The notes below the pieces were generated by a model. The model saw only the letters and a program-made list of their open reading frames with translations, searched no databases and was not told where the DNA came from. Positions 1 to 12,200 of a stretch of DNA of 64,000 nt are shown here, one piece after another; within the stretch, counting starts at the first letter, position 1, and every line of letters starts with the position of its first letter. The position numbers were made by a program, and so were the translations under genes. The stretch comes from Hofstenia miamia (taxonomy: Eukaryota > Xenacoelomorpha > Acoela): contig SCFE01000016.1 of assembly GCA_004352715.1 (NCBI GenBank), positions 1,262,365 to 1,326,364 of the forward strand, written 5' to 3'.

Positions 1-1163
1 TCTCAAGGCACTGTTGGTGGTCCCAATATATACAATATTGCCAGCGACTCATTAAAGAAAATAAATTAATAAGCAATTTCACTAAAATATTCTGATGATA
101 CTACTGTTGGGCGCCCTTGTAAGTCAAGACCAAATTTTGAAGAGAAGAATGCATTTCACAACGAATTAGAAAATATCAATAAATGGTCATCAAAGTTTAA
201 TTTATCAATAAATAAGAAAAAGACTTTTCTTTTACGATTTTCACTAAGTAAGAACAGCTGCAATTGTAACTATGATTCAATATACAAAGAAAAACAAGAT
301 CAGAAAATTCTCGAGATATATTTTCAATCAGATATGAGATTTAGTGTACATGGGGAATATTTGTTAAAGCAACTAAGAAGATTAAAATTATTTTTAAACA
401 ACTTATTACTAAGAATGTTAACATAAAAGAAAGAAACTATGTATTTGAAGCATTGGCAATTAATCAAATCAGATATTGTCTAGCAGTTTATGGTTCTGAT
501 TCTGTTGTATTGTCAAAACTAAATCATTATTTATTAAACTGCTACGAGAAAAAATATACAAATGTGAAATTTAACATCTTTGAGTTATTAAAAATTGAAG
601 ATCAGAAGACATTATCTCGAATTGAAAAGAACCATCATCATCCTCTTTATAATATAGTTATGCAACATCAAAAGCCAAAAACAACTACTAGATCAACCAA
701 GAAATATTTAGCTCCTATTGTTAAAACCGAAGCATTTAGAAAAACCTTTATTGTTCGTGTGTTAACAAATTTCTAATCAAATCATGCTTACTTAAACAGA
801 TGATCAAACTATAAACTTAATTTTTCTAAAAGCACTTATTACAATTGCAAAAATTCATTATAGTTCAATAGTTTTTAAAGAAAATTTCTCAGTTCCTTTA
901 TATATTGCTGTGTAAACAATTTATTATTATTCTCTTATTGTAAAATTTTTTATATATAATTTTTGTTTAGTTTTTGCACAACTTGTGTTTAGTTTGTGCA
1001 TATTAAATGTTTATTGTTTATTGTNNNNNNNNNNNNNNNNNNNNNNNNNNNNNNNNNNNNNNNNNNNNNNNNNNNNNNNNNNNGTAAAATTTTTTATATA
1101 TAATTTTTGTTTATTTTTTGCACAACTTGTGTTTAGTTTGTGCATATTATATGTTTATTGTTT
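1..1163 (+). mobile_element. Non-LTR retrotransposon (LINE) copy 0, 3' part: RT palm to 3' UTR
   Basis: Bases 1 to about 430 are almost identical to 32043-32422 of the LINE at 29-33.8 kb. They encode the RT motif SQGTVGGP, two in-frame stops (TAA TAA), then the catalytic YSDD and a thumb region. A C-terminal segment is open from 453 to 776 and ends in RVLTNF, typical of a LINE ORF2 tail. The 3' UTR follows (TTTTTATATATAATTTTTG, then TTTGCACAACTTGTG). The element enters from outside the window, so its 5' part is not visible. The shared stops and the broken frame near 420-450 make it non-autonomous. Family assignment to a CR1/Jockey-like APE-type LINE rests on the endonuclease seen in the other copies. 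Confidence 0.85.
943..1163 (+). repeat. 3'-UTR segment duplicated on both sides of a 59-base gap
   Basis: Bases 943-1024 and 1084-1163 are near-identical LINE 3'-UTR sequence. They flank a run of 59 n (1025-1083). The duplication may be a real tandem, but matching contig ends that were not merged would look the same. Confidence 0.75.
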
Positions 1164-1445
1164 GTTTTTTCATAAAGCAAGACTTTTACTACCTGTCTCA
1201 ATGTTCATAACTTTGATTGAGGAAGATGCACCTCCGGTTGACCAATTAAATACACATTTGTATATTTTCTGGTTAAATTTTCAATTATGTTACTCTTTGC
1301 CTTCTGCAAATCTGCACCTACCTTTTGATCACATGCTATCTTTGCTTTGAAGACAAACTCTAAAATGTGTTTTATAGTTTGATAACAAGTTATTGTCATT
1401 TTCTTTACTGAAAATATGATCGTGTTAAATCAAGAAAGCAATTTC

Positions 1446-1645
1446 GGTTTAGCAAACCGCAATTTGCTTTAAAAGTTATTGATGTCTAGGTGCCGATAGA
1501 AAATTCAAGTGCGCAATATGTTCCCAATTAGATAATTGATTCAAACTTTCTGAAGTCGGTATTTATTTATATTAAAACCAAATAAGGGGGGATGCTGCGA
1601 AACTTGGAAAGGATCACCTAAATCTGAGGGGGTCTAATATATATA
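1446..1645 (+). repeat. Dispersed repeat (RptA) copy 1
   Basis: About 200 bp running from GGTTTAGCAAACCGCAATTT to a CTGAGGGGGTCTAATATATA end. It matches 27200-27393 in reverse orientation at roughly 85-90% by eye, including TGTCTAGGTGCCGATAGAAA. Both copies end in (TA)n and lie near a gap. No coding potential was seen; probably a non-autonomous transposon end. Confidence 0.75.
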
Positions 1646-2645
1646 NNNNNNNNNNNNNNNNNNNNNNNNNNNNNNNNNNNNNNNNNNNNNNNNNNNNNNN
1701 NNNNNNNNNNNNNNNNNNNNNNNNNNNNNNNNNNNNNNNNNNNNNNNNNNNNNNNNNNNNNNNNNNNNNNNNNNNNNNNNNNNNNNNNNNNNNNNNNNNN
1801 NNNNNNNNNNNNNNNNNNNNNNNNNNNNNNNNNNNNNNNNNNNNNNNNNNNNNNNNNNNNNNNNNNNNNNNNNNNNNNNNNNNNNNNNNNNNNNNNNNNN
1901 NNNNNNNNNNNNNNNNNNNNNNNNNNNNNNNNNNNNNNNNNNNNNNNNNNNNNNNNNNNNNNNNNNNNNNNNNNNNNNNNNNNNNNNNNNNNNNNNNNNN
2001 NNNNNNNNNNNNNNNNNNNNNNNNNNNNNNNNNNNNNNNNNNNNNNNNNNNNNNNNNNNNNNNNNNNNNNNNNNNNNNNNNNNNNNNNNNNNNNNNNNNN
2101 NNNNNNNNNNNNNNNNNNNNNNNNNNNNNNNNNNNNNNNNNNNNNNNNNNNNNNNNNNNNNNNNNNNNNNNNNNNNNNNNNNNNNNNNNNNNNNNNNNNN
2201 NNNNNNNNNNNNNNNNNNNNNNNNNNNNNNNNNNNNNNNNNNNNNNNNNNNNNNNNNNNNNNNNNNNNNNNNNNNNNNNNNNNNNNNNNNNNNNNNNNNN
2301 NNNNNNNNNNNNNNNNNNNNNNNNNNNNNNNNNNNNNNNNNNNNNNNNNNNNNNNNNNNNNNNNNNNNNNNNNNNNNNNNNNNNNNNNNNNNNNNNNNNN
2401 NNNNNNNNNNNNNNNNNNNNNNNNNNNNNNNNNNNNNNNNNNNNNNNNNNNNNNNNNNNNNNNNNNNNNNNNNNNNNNNNNNNNNNNNNNNNNNNNNNNN
2501 NNNNNNNNNNNNNNNNNNNNNNNNNNNNNNNNNNNNNNNNNNNNNNNNNNNNNNNNNNNNNNNNNNNNNNNNNNNNNNNNNNNNNNNNNNNNNNNNNNNN
2601 NNNNNNNNNNNNNNNNNNNNNNNNNNNNNNNNNNNNNNNNNNNNN
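1646..2645. other. Scaffold gap (1000 n)
   Basis: Exactly 1000 n, which suggests a default gap size. Reading frames spanning it are meaningless. Confidence 0.99.
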
Positions 2646-2722
2646 TATTATCAAAGTGAAATTAGTCATGCCAAAAATGACCTGTGATATTATCAAAGTG
2701 AAATTACTCATACCAAAAAATG
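2646..2722. repeat. Two units of a ~42-bp tandem repeat at gap edge
   Basis: TATTATCAAAGTGAAATTA followed by GTCATGCCAAAAA occurs at 2646 and recurs about 42 bp later with small changes. It abuts the 1-kb gap, so the gap may be a longer satellite array. Confidence 0.6.
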
Positions 2723-2890
2723 GCCCTAATATGTAAATCAATTAAAAGCATTACTAATTGAAATCCATTAGTAGACATATTTAAAAATATCTGACGTCAG
2801 CGAAAATCCATTAGCAGAGATGCCAATCAACTGGTGAGTCACCGCTTTAACCAGTCTCTGATATTCACTAACACGTGACATGTGACGTCA

Positions 2891-3172
2891 TCAGCTCTCG
2901 ACCAATCTGAGGCGTTTTTGTGCGTTCAAGCCTCGTCCTACATTACTACTGACAAGTCCTGAACGTTTACACAAATCAGAAGCATGCAGACATATGCTAC
3001 AAATGTTAGTATTTAATGATAGCAATGAAAGCTGCTGTGTGAGAGTTGTGTGTGAATTGGATTGCTGAACTTCTTCTGAATTGTTGATTGAAAAATATTC
3101 GCCATCAGATCCAATTCCTATAATTTCATTTAAAGATGATTCTTTTTTCTTATTGCGTTTTCTTTGTTTCAT
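2891..3172 (-). CDS. Hypothetical small ORF, 93 aa, not recognised
   Basis: An ATG at 3172 opens a 93-codon frame with a strongly basic N-terminus (MKQRKRNKKKES), a Ser/Gln-rich middle and a CSIC...C segment near residues 57-67. It has no membrane segment and no family that I recognise. It could be a first exon, a lone short gene or chance. No homologous copy occurs in the window, and the nearest neighbours are repeats. No function is proposed. Confidence 0.2.
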   Translation of the reverse strand: MKQRKRNKKKESSLNEIIGIGSDGEYFSINNSEEVQQSNSHTTLTQQLSLLSLNTNICSICLHASDLCKRSGLVSSNVGRGLNAQKRLRLVES

Positions 3173-3365
3173 TGATATTTAGATTGTATATGTTATCTTG
3201 ATGTTATGCTATAAATAATTTTCAAACCGTTTAGTTTCCCACAAAAAATATATATAAATTATTGTAAACTGTATTAATAAGAATTACTCCGAACTTGATG
3301 TTGTAAAAGAATAGATAATTAGAAATATGTTTCTTCATACAGTTATATACTTGATATTTTGAAAC

Positions 3366-3576
3366 CAGTGGCGTACGCAGGGGGGACATGGTGGAATTTC
3401 CCCCGTCAGGTTTCCAAATTTGATTTTGACTGGATAAATTACAAAACTTTTCGTAAAAATTGAAAAATTTAAAATCTAGGAGCGTGAAATGCATTTGTTG
3501 GGGTCTATTTTCTCAATATTTTCAAAAATTGCGTAATAATGATGTCCCCCGTCAGAAAATCCTGCGTACGCCCCTG
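3366..3576. mobile_element. MITE with CAGTGGCGTACGCAGG terminal inverted repeats
   Basis: The left end CAGTGGCGTACGCAGGGGGG is mirrored by CCTGCGTACGCCCCTG at 3561-3576, giving a 211-bp AT-rich element without coding capacity. Termini of the form CAG(T/G)GGCGTACGCAGG are common on hAT-type non-autonomous elements. I could not find a clear 8-bp target duplication, so the superfamily is tentative. Confidence 0.75.
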
Positions 3577-3591
3577 TATATTATAAAGTCA

Positions 3592-4167
3592 AAATTCCAA
3601 TCAACACCTTATAAATGCGTGTCGACCCCCTTAGGTGATAATACTGGCTATGGGCCTGACTTATATACAGAATACAAGTAAATATTAAATTTGAAAGAAA
3701 CATTCTTCCAGAACATTGGGCTACATTTTCAAATCAATCCTCTTCCCATGAGAGATTTACGTTTTGAGTATTATGTTGATATTTTCTAAACTGTACAAGA
3801 TTTGACCGCTTTATAGTTCGATNTCGTCCTCACTCATCTCGGGGATGGGGAAGACAATCGCATTGTTATTAACTGTACGACGTCTTTGTTTGTGAAGTGA
3901 CTTACGCTTTTCTTTAACTGGCGCAGGAGGAGGATNAAATTCCAATCAACACCTTATAAATGCGTGTCGACCCCCTTAGGTGATAATACTGGCTATGGGC
4001 CTGACTTATATACAGAATACAAGTAAATATTAAATTTGAAAGAAACATTCTTCCAGAACATTGGGCTACATTTTCAAATCAATCCTCTTCCCATGAGAGA
4101 TTTACGTTTTGAGTATTATGTTGATATTTTCTAAACTGTACAAGATTTGACCGCTTTATAGTTCGAT
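3592..4167. other. 231-bp exact duplication bracketing a foreign contig fragment
   Basis: Bases 3592-3822 and 3937-4167 read as the same sequence. Between them, single n characters at 3823 and 3936 enclose 112 GC-richer bases. On the minus strand these stay open and read PPPAPVKEKRKSLHKQ and later VFPIPEMSEDE, which looks like an exon of an unrelated, unrecognised gene. The single-n brackets point to a scaffolding insertion rather than biology. Confidence 0.8.
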
Positions 4168-6228
4168 TTCAATGCTTGGCTTTATTCATAAAAAATTCTA
4201 GATTTTGAATTGCTCTACAATAATGATAAAACATACGTTTTGAAGGAATCTTTTATAAATACCTCTAGCCGTACTTGGAATCAATTGCCTAAAGAGAAAG
4301 ATCAGCGAAAAACTCATAGTTTTCAAAAAGCAAGTTCAAATTTGAGCAGTTATCTCAGGTAATCATGGCTTGGATACAAATTTTACAATAATGATTATTC
4401 AACAACTATTACTTGTAATTTGTGTAGTTTATCTTTAGCATTTTAGATTAATTGTGTAGTTTTTTGACGCTATTCAGATAATTCCAGTTTCTCATTAGCA
4501 ATATCTATCTGAATAAAGAATATGTTATCGTATTGCAATCCATCCTGCTGTCAATATAGATTGAATACACAATAAGAATAAAGCAGGCATTATCAGCTAG
4601 TACAATTTAGTCTAAATTTATAAATGCCAAGTGAAAACTTAGCTATTTTCCTTACTAGAAAATGCCAAAATACCCTAACTAAACTGGCAGAAAGCTTTGT
4701 TCTTACTATTTTATTTGAAATTTAAACGATTAAGAATTTAAATCTTACGGAAATTCTTAAACAGTTCAAATTCATACGTTTTTATTGTAGTATAGGCTTT
4801 TATAGTTTTCTACAAATTTTTTAGATTAGGGAAATTTTTTTCAGCTTTTGCTGTTGCTTTATATATGTTGAGACTCAAGGTTATTAATTGCTAGTATTTT
4901 GGATTTACATCGACAAAATACAATCGGAGACACAAACATGCTAAACACATTTACTGGTTTTTTACACTGAGCTCACCACACACACATTTATTCTATATAT
5001 ATTTTATTATTATTTTGTAAGTACATGTATTTGTAGTTTGTAGCTTTTTACTCTCATTTATTTACAGCAATAAATTTGCTTTGAATCTTCCTGTTTTGCT
5101 TTACGTAAGTTGTTCTATTCCATAGAAGTATTTATAGCCTTTTTTAAATGACACTTTCAATATTTTAACATGTTGAAAAATTAATTAAACCACTGAAACA
5201 AGTATTTTGTCTTGTTATGCATCTGACCATTCGGAACATGCAATTAAAATATACGTTACACATGTTTTGGTATATATGTATTGTCGGTATTGTGATTAAA
5301 ATGTATTAAAGACGGCTGTGGGTATATACGCCTAGTTATTCTTTGTTAGAATTCGTTTAGACTGCTGATTTGGACTAAAGCATTAAATAAAATTGTGCGC
5401 AAATTAATAAATGGAATACTCATATAGGATTTTATCCTAAAATGTAGACAATGTGTACATAATCTGATAATAATTTAATCTACAGTAATACAATTGAACA
5501 GAACATATTAAACTTGCTCATACATACTATCAATGACCAAAATTACTGTTGCTATCCCGTCTTCAGTTGTAAGAACTATAGCAATTTCAATATTTAAATA
5601 TATTTAATGTTAAGCCAGCATTCCAATTAAGAGAAACTAATAAACTATTAGCTTTGAAAAAAATGCAGAATGTAAAAAGTTTACCAAATATAATTGATTA
5701 TGCGATACACAATTGAATTATAAAAATGTGTTAAAATTACCCGTTATAAAATATGCTGATAATTTCATGGCATCAAAAATTTAATTACAATTCGTGGATA
5801 TTCTAAAAAATACCAATTGAATCCAAAGATTTAACTAATTAGAAAAGATGATTTTCAATTTCCATAAAAATTAAACACACTTGATTGACCACAAATTATA
5901 CATGATTTTTTGAAATTTTAGTAGTGAAATAAAAATACGTGTTCTTTGATAACCATTTCAGTCAATTAAAATTAAAACTATAAAAATTCCTTTTCTTAAA
6001 ATTATTAAAATTAATTTTCTATATTTAATATAGTTGTTTCTTATTTACAAAATTACATTTCCGGGACAAAATTAAGCACAGCAAGTACAATACTGCACAT
6101 CTTCATTTACAAATAGCAAAATTGAAGCATAACAATATACAAATGCTAAGTCCAATTAACAATCTCTGCACTCACATAGAATTTCAGTATAAAAATGGTT
6201 GACTAAAGAGTATTTTGCCTATTCATTG
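4168..6228. other. Intergenic, no gene seen
   Basis: AT-rich sequence without a convincing ORF, repeat or RNA gene. It lies downstream of the MFSD2 stop codon and must contain that gene's 3' UTR. I could not fix the poly(A) site. Confidence 0.6.
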
Positions 6229-9200
6229 TCAAGACAAAGAGCCTTTGTCTGTTTCCTTACCGTTTTCAATAGTTGAGATATCGATGAGACCGGTTCCAGA
6301 TTTCTCGTTAGATAACCTATCATCTTCGGTGATTGGATAGGCGAATAGAAATACAAATGATATGAATAACATAAGCAACGGTGCAGGAGCAATTAGCATT
6401 CTCAACGTCACTGAAACTAATTCTGGCTGATTACAGGCTTTATTGGAATATCCGGCTAACCTAAATGAATAATTTGAAAACTGCGCGAATAAGAAATTAT
6501 TTTTCAAAACATCGTCATCCTTAACTTAATAGACTTGAGAAAAAATTCATTCATATGACTACATAAGATGCCGAAATAGCTAAATTTACGCAGCAGTTTA
6601 AAGTATATATATTATCGAACAGATCAATTCGTCATCCAAGAACTTCATCATGGCTAAAGTTTTTGTATTTAAAAAATTCAAATGCAAAAATAAAATTCAG
6701 CTCAATGTAAAAGCGATGCTTACAATGATGTAAACTTATCTATCCAGCCTATCACCTACCTAGTTTGCATTAACCTCGTCAGCGTCCAAGTACTAAATTT
6801 AGTACATGTCTACAGCATGCCCCTACAGAGACATTCACACTTTCTAGCTGTGCATTAAACTAATGATTTGTTAGTTTCACTACCCGCAATTTTTCCTTCA
6901 AGCTTCTGTTAGCTTTAGAATTGGAATTATTGCAAATACATTGTGATGACAAGAAAACAAAAGTCAATAGTTCCGTTTCATCTTGTAATACATGATATTT
7001 AAGCATTAGATTGCCTCAATAATTGCTTTGAATATATATCAAAGTGCATATTTGGTATTTATATTATTCAAACTTTTTATTAATTTTTTTTTCACTAAAA
7101 ATATATTTTTTAATTGGGACTAAATTTAGGACTTTGTGACTGTATTGAGCTCATTGACTCATACCTTAAAAAATATTTACCAATAACATGTTGGAAAAAA
7201 ACCTTTTTTTTACAAATCTATTCCTAACCAAATTTGGGCATAATTTTGTAATTAACATTGGTTATATATTTTCAAATTTTGTAGAATTCGTCTTGCCGAG
7301 GCCTTGAAATATCCGCAATTTGGAGTGCATTTGTCTAATAATTTTAAGCTTTCAATAATTCATATATTCATATATATTCACATATATATATATATATATA
7401 TATATAGGTATAGTCACCGCTGTGTACGGTTGAAAACGTACACAGAGGTTGAAATAAAAATTTCGTCAACCGCTCTATACTTTTCCCATAGTACGGAGCA
7501 GTTTTTCCATTCAGAATTCCCCAATTTTTGAGTTATGTGGACTTTGACTATACAGTGATAATTGTATCCATGTTGAGCATATCTATGCAAAGTTTGAGGC
7601 TTTTAGCCCCAACAGCCGATTTTCTGTGGGTAACTTTAGGAATTTCCACTGTGAAGTGCTACATGACCCGCTATTCCCATGGGATTTACTTGTTTCAATG
7701 CCCAGGAAATCAAAATTTCGACGCACTTGGTACCAAAATGATCCAAAAATTCTTAATTCTTTTTTCAAAATTCGGTTTCCAAATGAAAGGTATCCCATGG
7801 GATCACAGGTAAACATGGGATAAGAATATTTACTGGGATATGTCTTTTTATGAATGTGGGACCAATAATTTACATGAAATTTGGCCTTGGACCAATAATT
7901 TATGGTCAATTCCGACCCCTTGTGCAGAGCAGTCATGATCAAAATTTGGCTGTACACAGCGGTCGAATGAAGGTCCAGTTTTGTCCATAGCGGTCAGTAT
8001 AACGACCCCAAATGCATTGACGAAGCGCATTTTTACAATTGACAGTAAAGTTAATAATCATAATTGCATCATATGGGCGTTTGAGAATCCGCACCGCAAT
8101 TTAACACAAGGTCTGCATCCAACCAGAGTTACCCATTATTTTTGAAGACACCATCACAGTTCAGCGATATCAAAAAATGCTATCTGAACAAATTTTCGCT
8201 GAGTTAAGACGAAGACATAAAATCAAGTTAGTATTGTTTCAACACGATGCTGCACCAGCTCATTATCATACAATTGTTCAACACTTTTTGCAAACTCAGC
8301 TACGACCTGAACGGGTATCAGCAGCGGCTTTGGTGACTCTTGGCCAACAAGATCATTGGACCTTACTCCGATAGATTTTTACTTGTGGGGTTACCTAAAA
8401 GCCAGGGTGCAACATTACTTTTGTCCCACATCTATCGCCGAATTGAAGTACAAAATCATTGAATAAATCGAAAAGGTAACAATTGATTAGTTGTGTGCAG
8501 CAGTTCACAATTGGAACATCGTGTTAAACTTTGTATTAATCACAGTGGTGGATTATTTCAACATTTATTGTAATGTCAAGTAAAACCCCGAGATATGTTT
8601 GTTCGTTAAATTAATAGACATTTATATGACTATTTTCTTACTCAACTTAGACGATGGAAAATTACAATCATTATGGGTAACCCTGTATGTTAAGTTTTCT
8701 AAATGAGTGAAATTTTACAAGTTAATAACGTTAAATATGTTAAACAACTTTAAAATCCATATTGAAATTAATCATGACTATATTTCTTGTTCTATTACTT
8801 AGAAAGAACGATGACAAGAACATAGGATAATAAGACAAATAGGCAATAATCTTGTTCACAGCTTACAATATCAATCCTGATTTATAAAAACAAACATCTC
8901 TTCTTTTTAATGTACGGACACTACTTCAATGGGTTGCTAACCATTAATACTTAGCGCTATAGATCCTTCTGGGTTATCAATGAAGATTTCATATATGTTG
9001 AGCAAAGAGTATATAAAAGTTCGAAAGTGTTTTATAGTCTCAACCTAATTCCACATTTTCAAAACGATTGGATAGTTGGTGCTTGGAGCTCATGTCAGTA
9101 TGAAGGTTTTGCTTTAAAATTATTTGCAAGTTCTCGATTGTGACAAGGGCAGGAGCTTATGGAAAAAAGCTTTTGTGTGGTTCTGGCTGATGGTGAATTG

Positions 9201-12200
9201 CATCATTCTATCATTGATGAAGAAGAACCATTGAAGCTGGATATATTTAGCTACAATCATGGTGCTATAATTTTTGAAATAATAGAACGGGTGCGTCAAA
9301 ATACATTGGTCTCCAAAACATTTGGGATCCCAAAATGGGCAATGTAGCACTCTTTTGTTTTCCTTCGGCGAACGAATTGTGAAACCAGGGGGATATCCAC
9401 TGCAGATTCATCAGTTAGGATTACTCAAATATAACTTCATTACAACATAAACCACAGAAGAACTTGCAATCATTTTCTCATTTCATTTAAGCAGGAGTGA
9501 GATTTGGTGTATTAGTTGGTCTGTAAGTCTGCTGTCCGGCTGTGTATTGTTAATCTCATAGGCTGTAGTAGTAAAATTGAAGTAATAATATAAGCAATTA
9601 TGCTAACAATAATATTTCAATATTAAAGCTAATAATAGAACAATTATAAACCAACAAATGAGATTAGTAAATTTTTTATATGTACATGTACCATTGAATA
9701 ATTCCTTGAATTCATAGACATATTATACATTAGAAAAATTGCAAATTTTACTTAACAACATGTATTAGTAACACTCACAGCAATAAGATCATGTTTATGT
9801 TAAACACTAATAATATATAGTATCAACCAAGCAAAAAAACTTACTGCAAGCACAGATTGGAAATGCCTAGTGATATTCCTACTGCGAATTTAGTGAACAA
9901 AACATATACACCATAAAATAAGCCCTCCTTTTGAAAACTTCTATCTTTTTGAATACGAAATTCTACAATTACATCGGGAAGCATTGACCAAGGCAAAAGA
10001 TATGCATTAGCAAGACCAACTCCAGAAATAATGCTAAACCCATAAACTGCTGCAATGGGTACACTTTTCGGAGTTACCATCATGGCTAATAATGTTGGAG
10101 CGAAAAACTACAAACAAAATAAGAAATAGAAAGTTCAAAAATTACATACAACAAATCCGAGTTGCATGGAATATCGTTTACCAACTCTGTTTATCATTGC
10201 TTGCCAAAAAGGCATGGCGAAGAGGGCTGATAACAACAATGCCACAAGAAGATAACGATAAGATTCTTTCAAATCAAGCACATATATAAAGTAGAATGCA
10301 AGATTATTTTGCATGAACTAAAACAATAGTTATTGAAAATATTAGCAAATATCAAAATACCATTAACGCTAATGCCAGGAATAAGTAGGAAAGTGTCAAA
10401 ACATAAAATGGCTTAAACATTATGATTTGTGAGAAATCTGAAACAAATCCACAGGAATTGTCTTGCTTATTGCCAATGGGAGCTAAGAACAACCAAGATA
10501 AAATCAACAAAATATAAATTTTACCATGTTCATTAACTCCAAAAAATAACACGAGAATACAGATGAATGAAAGTCCACCAATAATAAATGCAGCAACGAT
10601 ATACGCCAATCTCTAAATAATTAAGTAATATAATGATTTTATATTAATTGTATACCCAAGATTGCACAAGTTCTTCAGTGAGTTCCTCGGATTCTACAAT
10701 ATTACCAAGTGTTGAATTTACAATATCTTTACTGCAATGATCTTTTCGGTCCAAACTAATAATAGAAGTTACAGCTCCTTGGATTATACAGCTTAAAACA
10801 ACACTGCCAATTTCTGCCGTCATTTCTAAATCAAAATTATATTTGAATTTAAAAAGTGTAATTACTGTAAGCAGTTGCGGCATCTCGTTCTTTGCGGCTT
10901 GCGCTTAAATACATTGTAAGTGAGCAAGAAGGTACATTCAAACAAGTAAGCGAAGTTTGGAAAATCAAGTACATCGCTAAGTAGTAAACAACCTTGGCCA
11001 TCTCGCTAAATTGTGGAACAAACCAAAGCATTATGTATGAAACAATCAATATTGGCGAATTGAACAAAATCCTGAAAAAAAATTAATACTAAAATACTGG
11101 CAAATAAATACCAATATCTCAATGACGCACACCGTGATTGTGTTTTGGTAATTAAATATCCTATTATTGGATCGGTTATGCCATCCCATATTCGTCCAAA
11201 AAAGATAATTAAAGAAGCATGAACCGGTTTAATCTAAACAAATTTCAATATGTATATGTTATGAGCTGTGTACCTGTGCAGCTTCGAGAAGAAACAAAGA
11301 AAAATAAAAGCCTATTGCGGTTTGGGGAAGTTGATAAGGTGGGCCAGATGCAGCAAAGCAAAGTTTTCGCCAGCATGATAAACGTTTGTGTGGATTGCAA
11401 CCCGGAGAGATATTTGACTAAATACACTCAAATTAAACAATTAAAAAATATAAATTTCCATAATCCTATTACGGAGTAGTAAAATGACGTATCGTTGACA
11501 GCATGGTGTACTTGCTAATTGTACTAGATTATAATTTAAGTAAATAAATATTGCGTGGAACAGCTAGTTTCACATTATTACTGAATATTAGTTAAAATGT
11601 CAAAACACGAGTTTTGAGCTATTAATAAACATGACATCATTAAAATAGATTAAAAATTGCACTCGAAACTCGAACAAACAATTAATTAATATTTGCTACC
11701 ACGCAAAATTTTGAACAACACTGCCTGTCATGTAGCAAAATGTTGATTTTTTAATAATATTCTAACCCAAATGTATAATTCAATAAATTTTCGGCGTTAT
11801 TGTACTTTAGGGGACCCAGTTTGAGTGACGTCATAAAATGGGTATAAAACTTGAACCCTAACCCCAATCCCTACCGCAAAACTTAAAAATTTTGCAAAAA
11901 ATTAATCAACAAGATGAAATGCAAAATAAAATTGCATTGGTTGGGGAGTAGGGTTAGGGTTAAGGTTAGAGTTTAATGCCCATTTTATGATGTCACTCAA
12001 ACTGGGTCCCCTAAAGTACAATAACACCACGATTTTTTGTTTTACCTCATATTAATTAACATAAACCTTGCGATTTTGCATACACAAGATTTACAAGCTG
12101 GAAATGAAAAACAGCGAAACACGGTAAAATGTTTGCATCGTTGTAGAATGAACTTAAAATAAACAGTTTTGTTTACTTAACGGTATTTACACTTAATCAC

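Noticed and set aside
453-776. 107-codon ORF as an independent gene
   Set aside because: It is the C-terminus of LINE ORF2 continuing from the RT fragment at 1-430.
1614-2741. Long minus-strand frame across the first 1-kb gap
   Set aside because: It consists almost entirely of n; the same applies to all long frames across 32423-33294 and 50254-51253.
7304-7531. ORF with Tyr-Ile repeats
   Set aside because: Product of a (TA)n microsatellite read as codons; same for ORFs at 27030, 54641 and 59486.
11870-11975. Interstitial telomere
   Set aside because: The TTAGGG-like strings are few, degenerate and part of the arms of a MITE.
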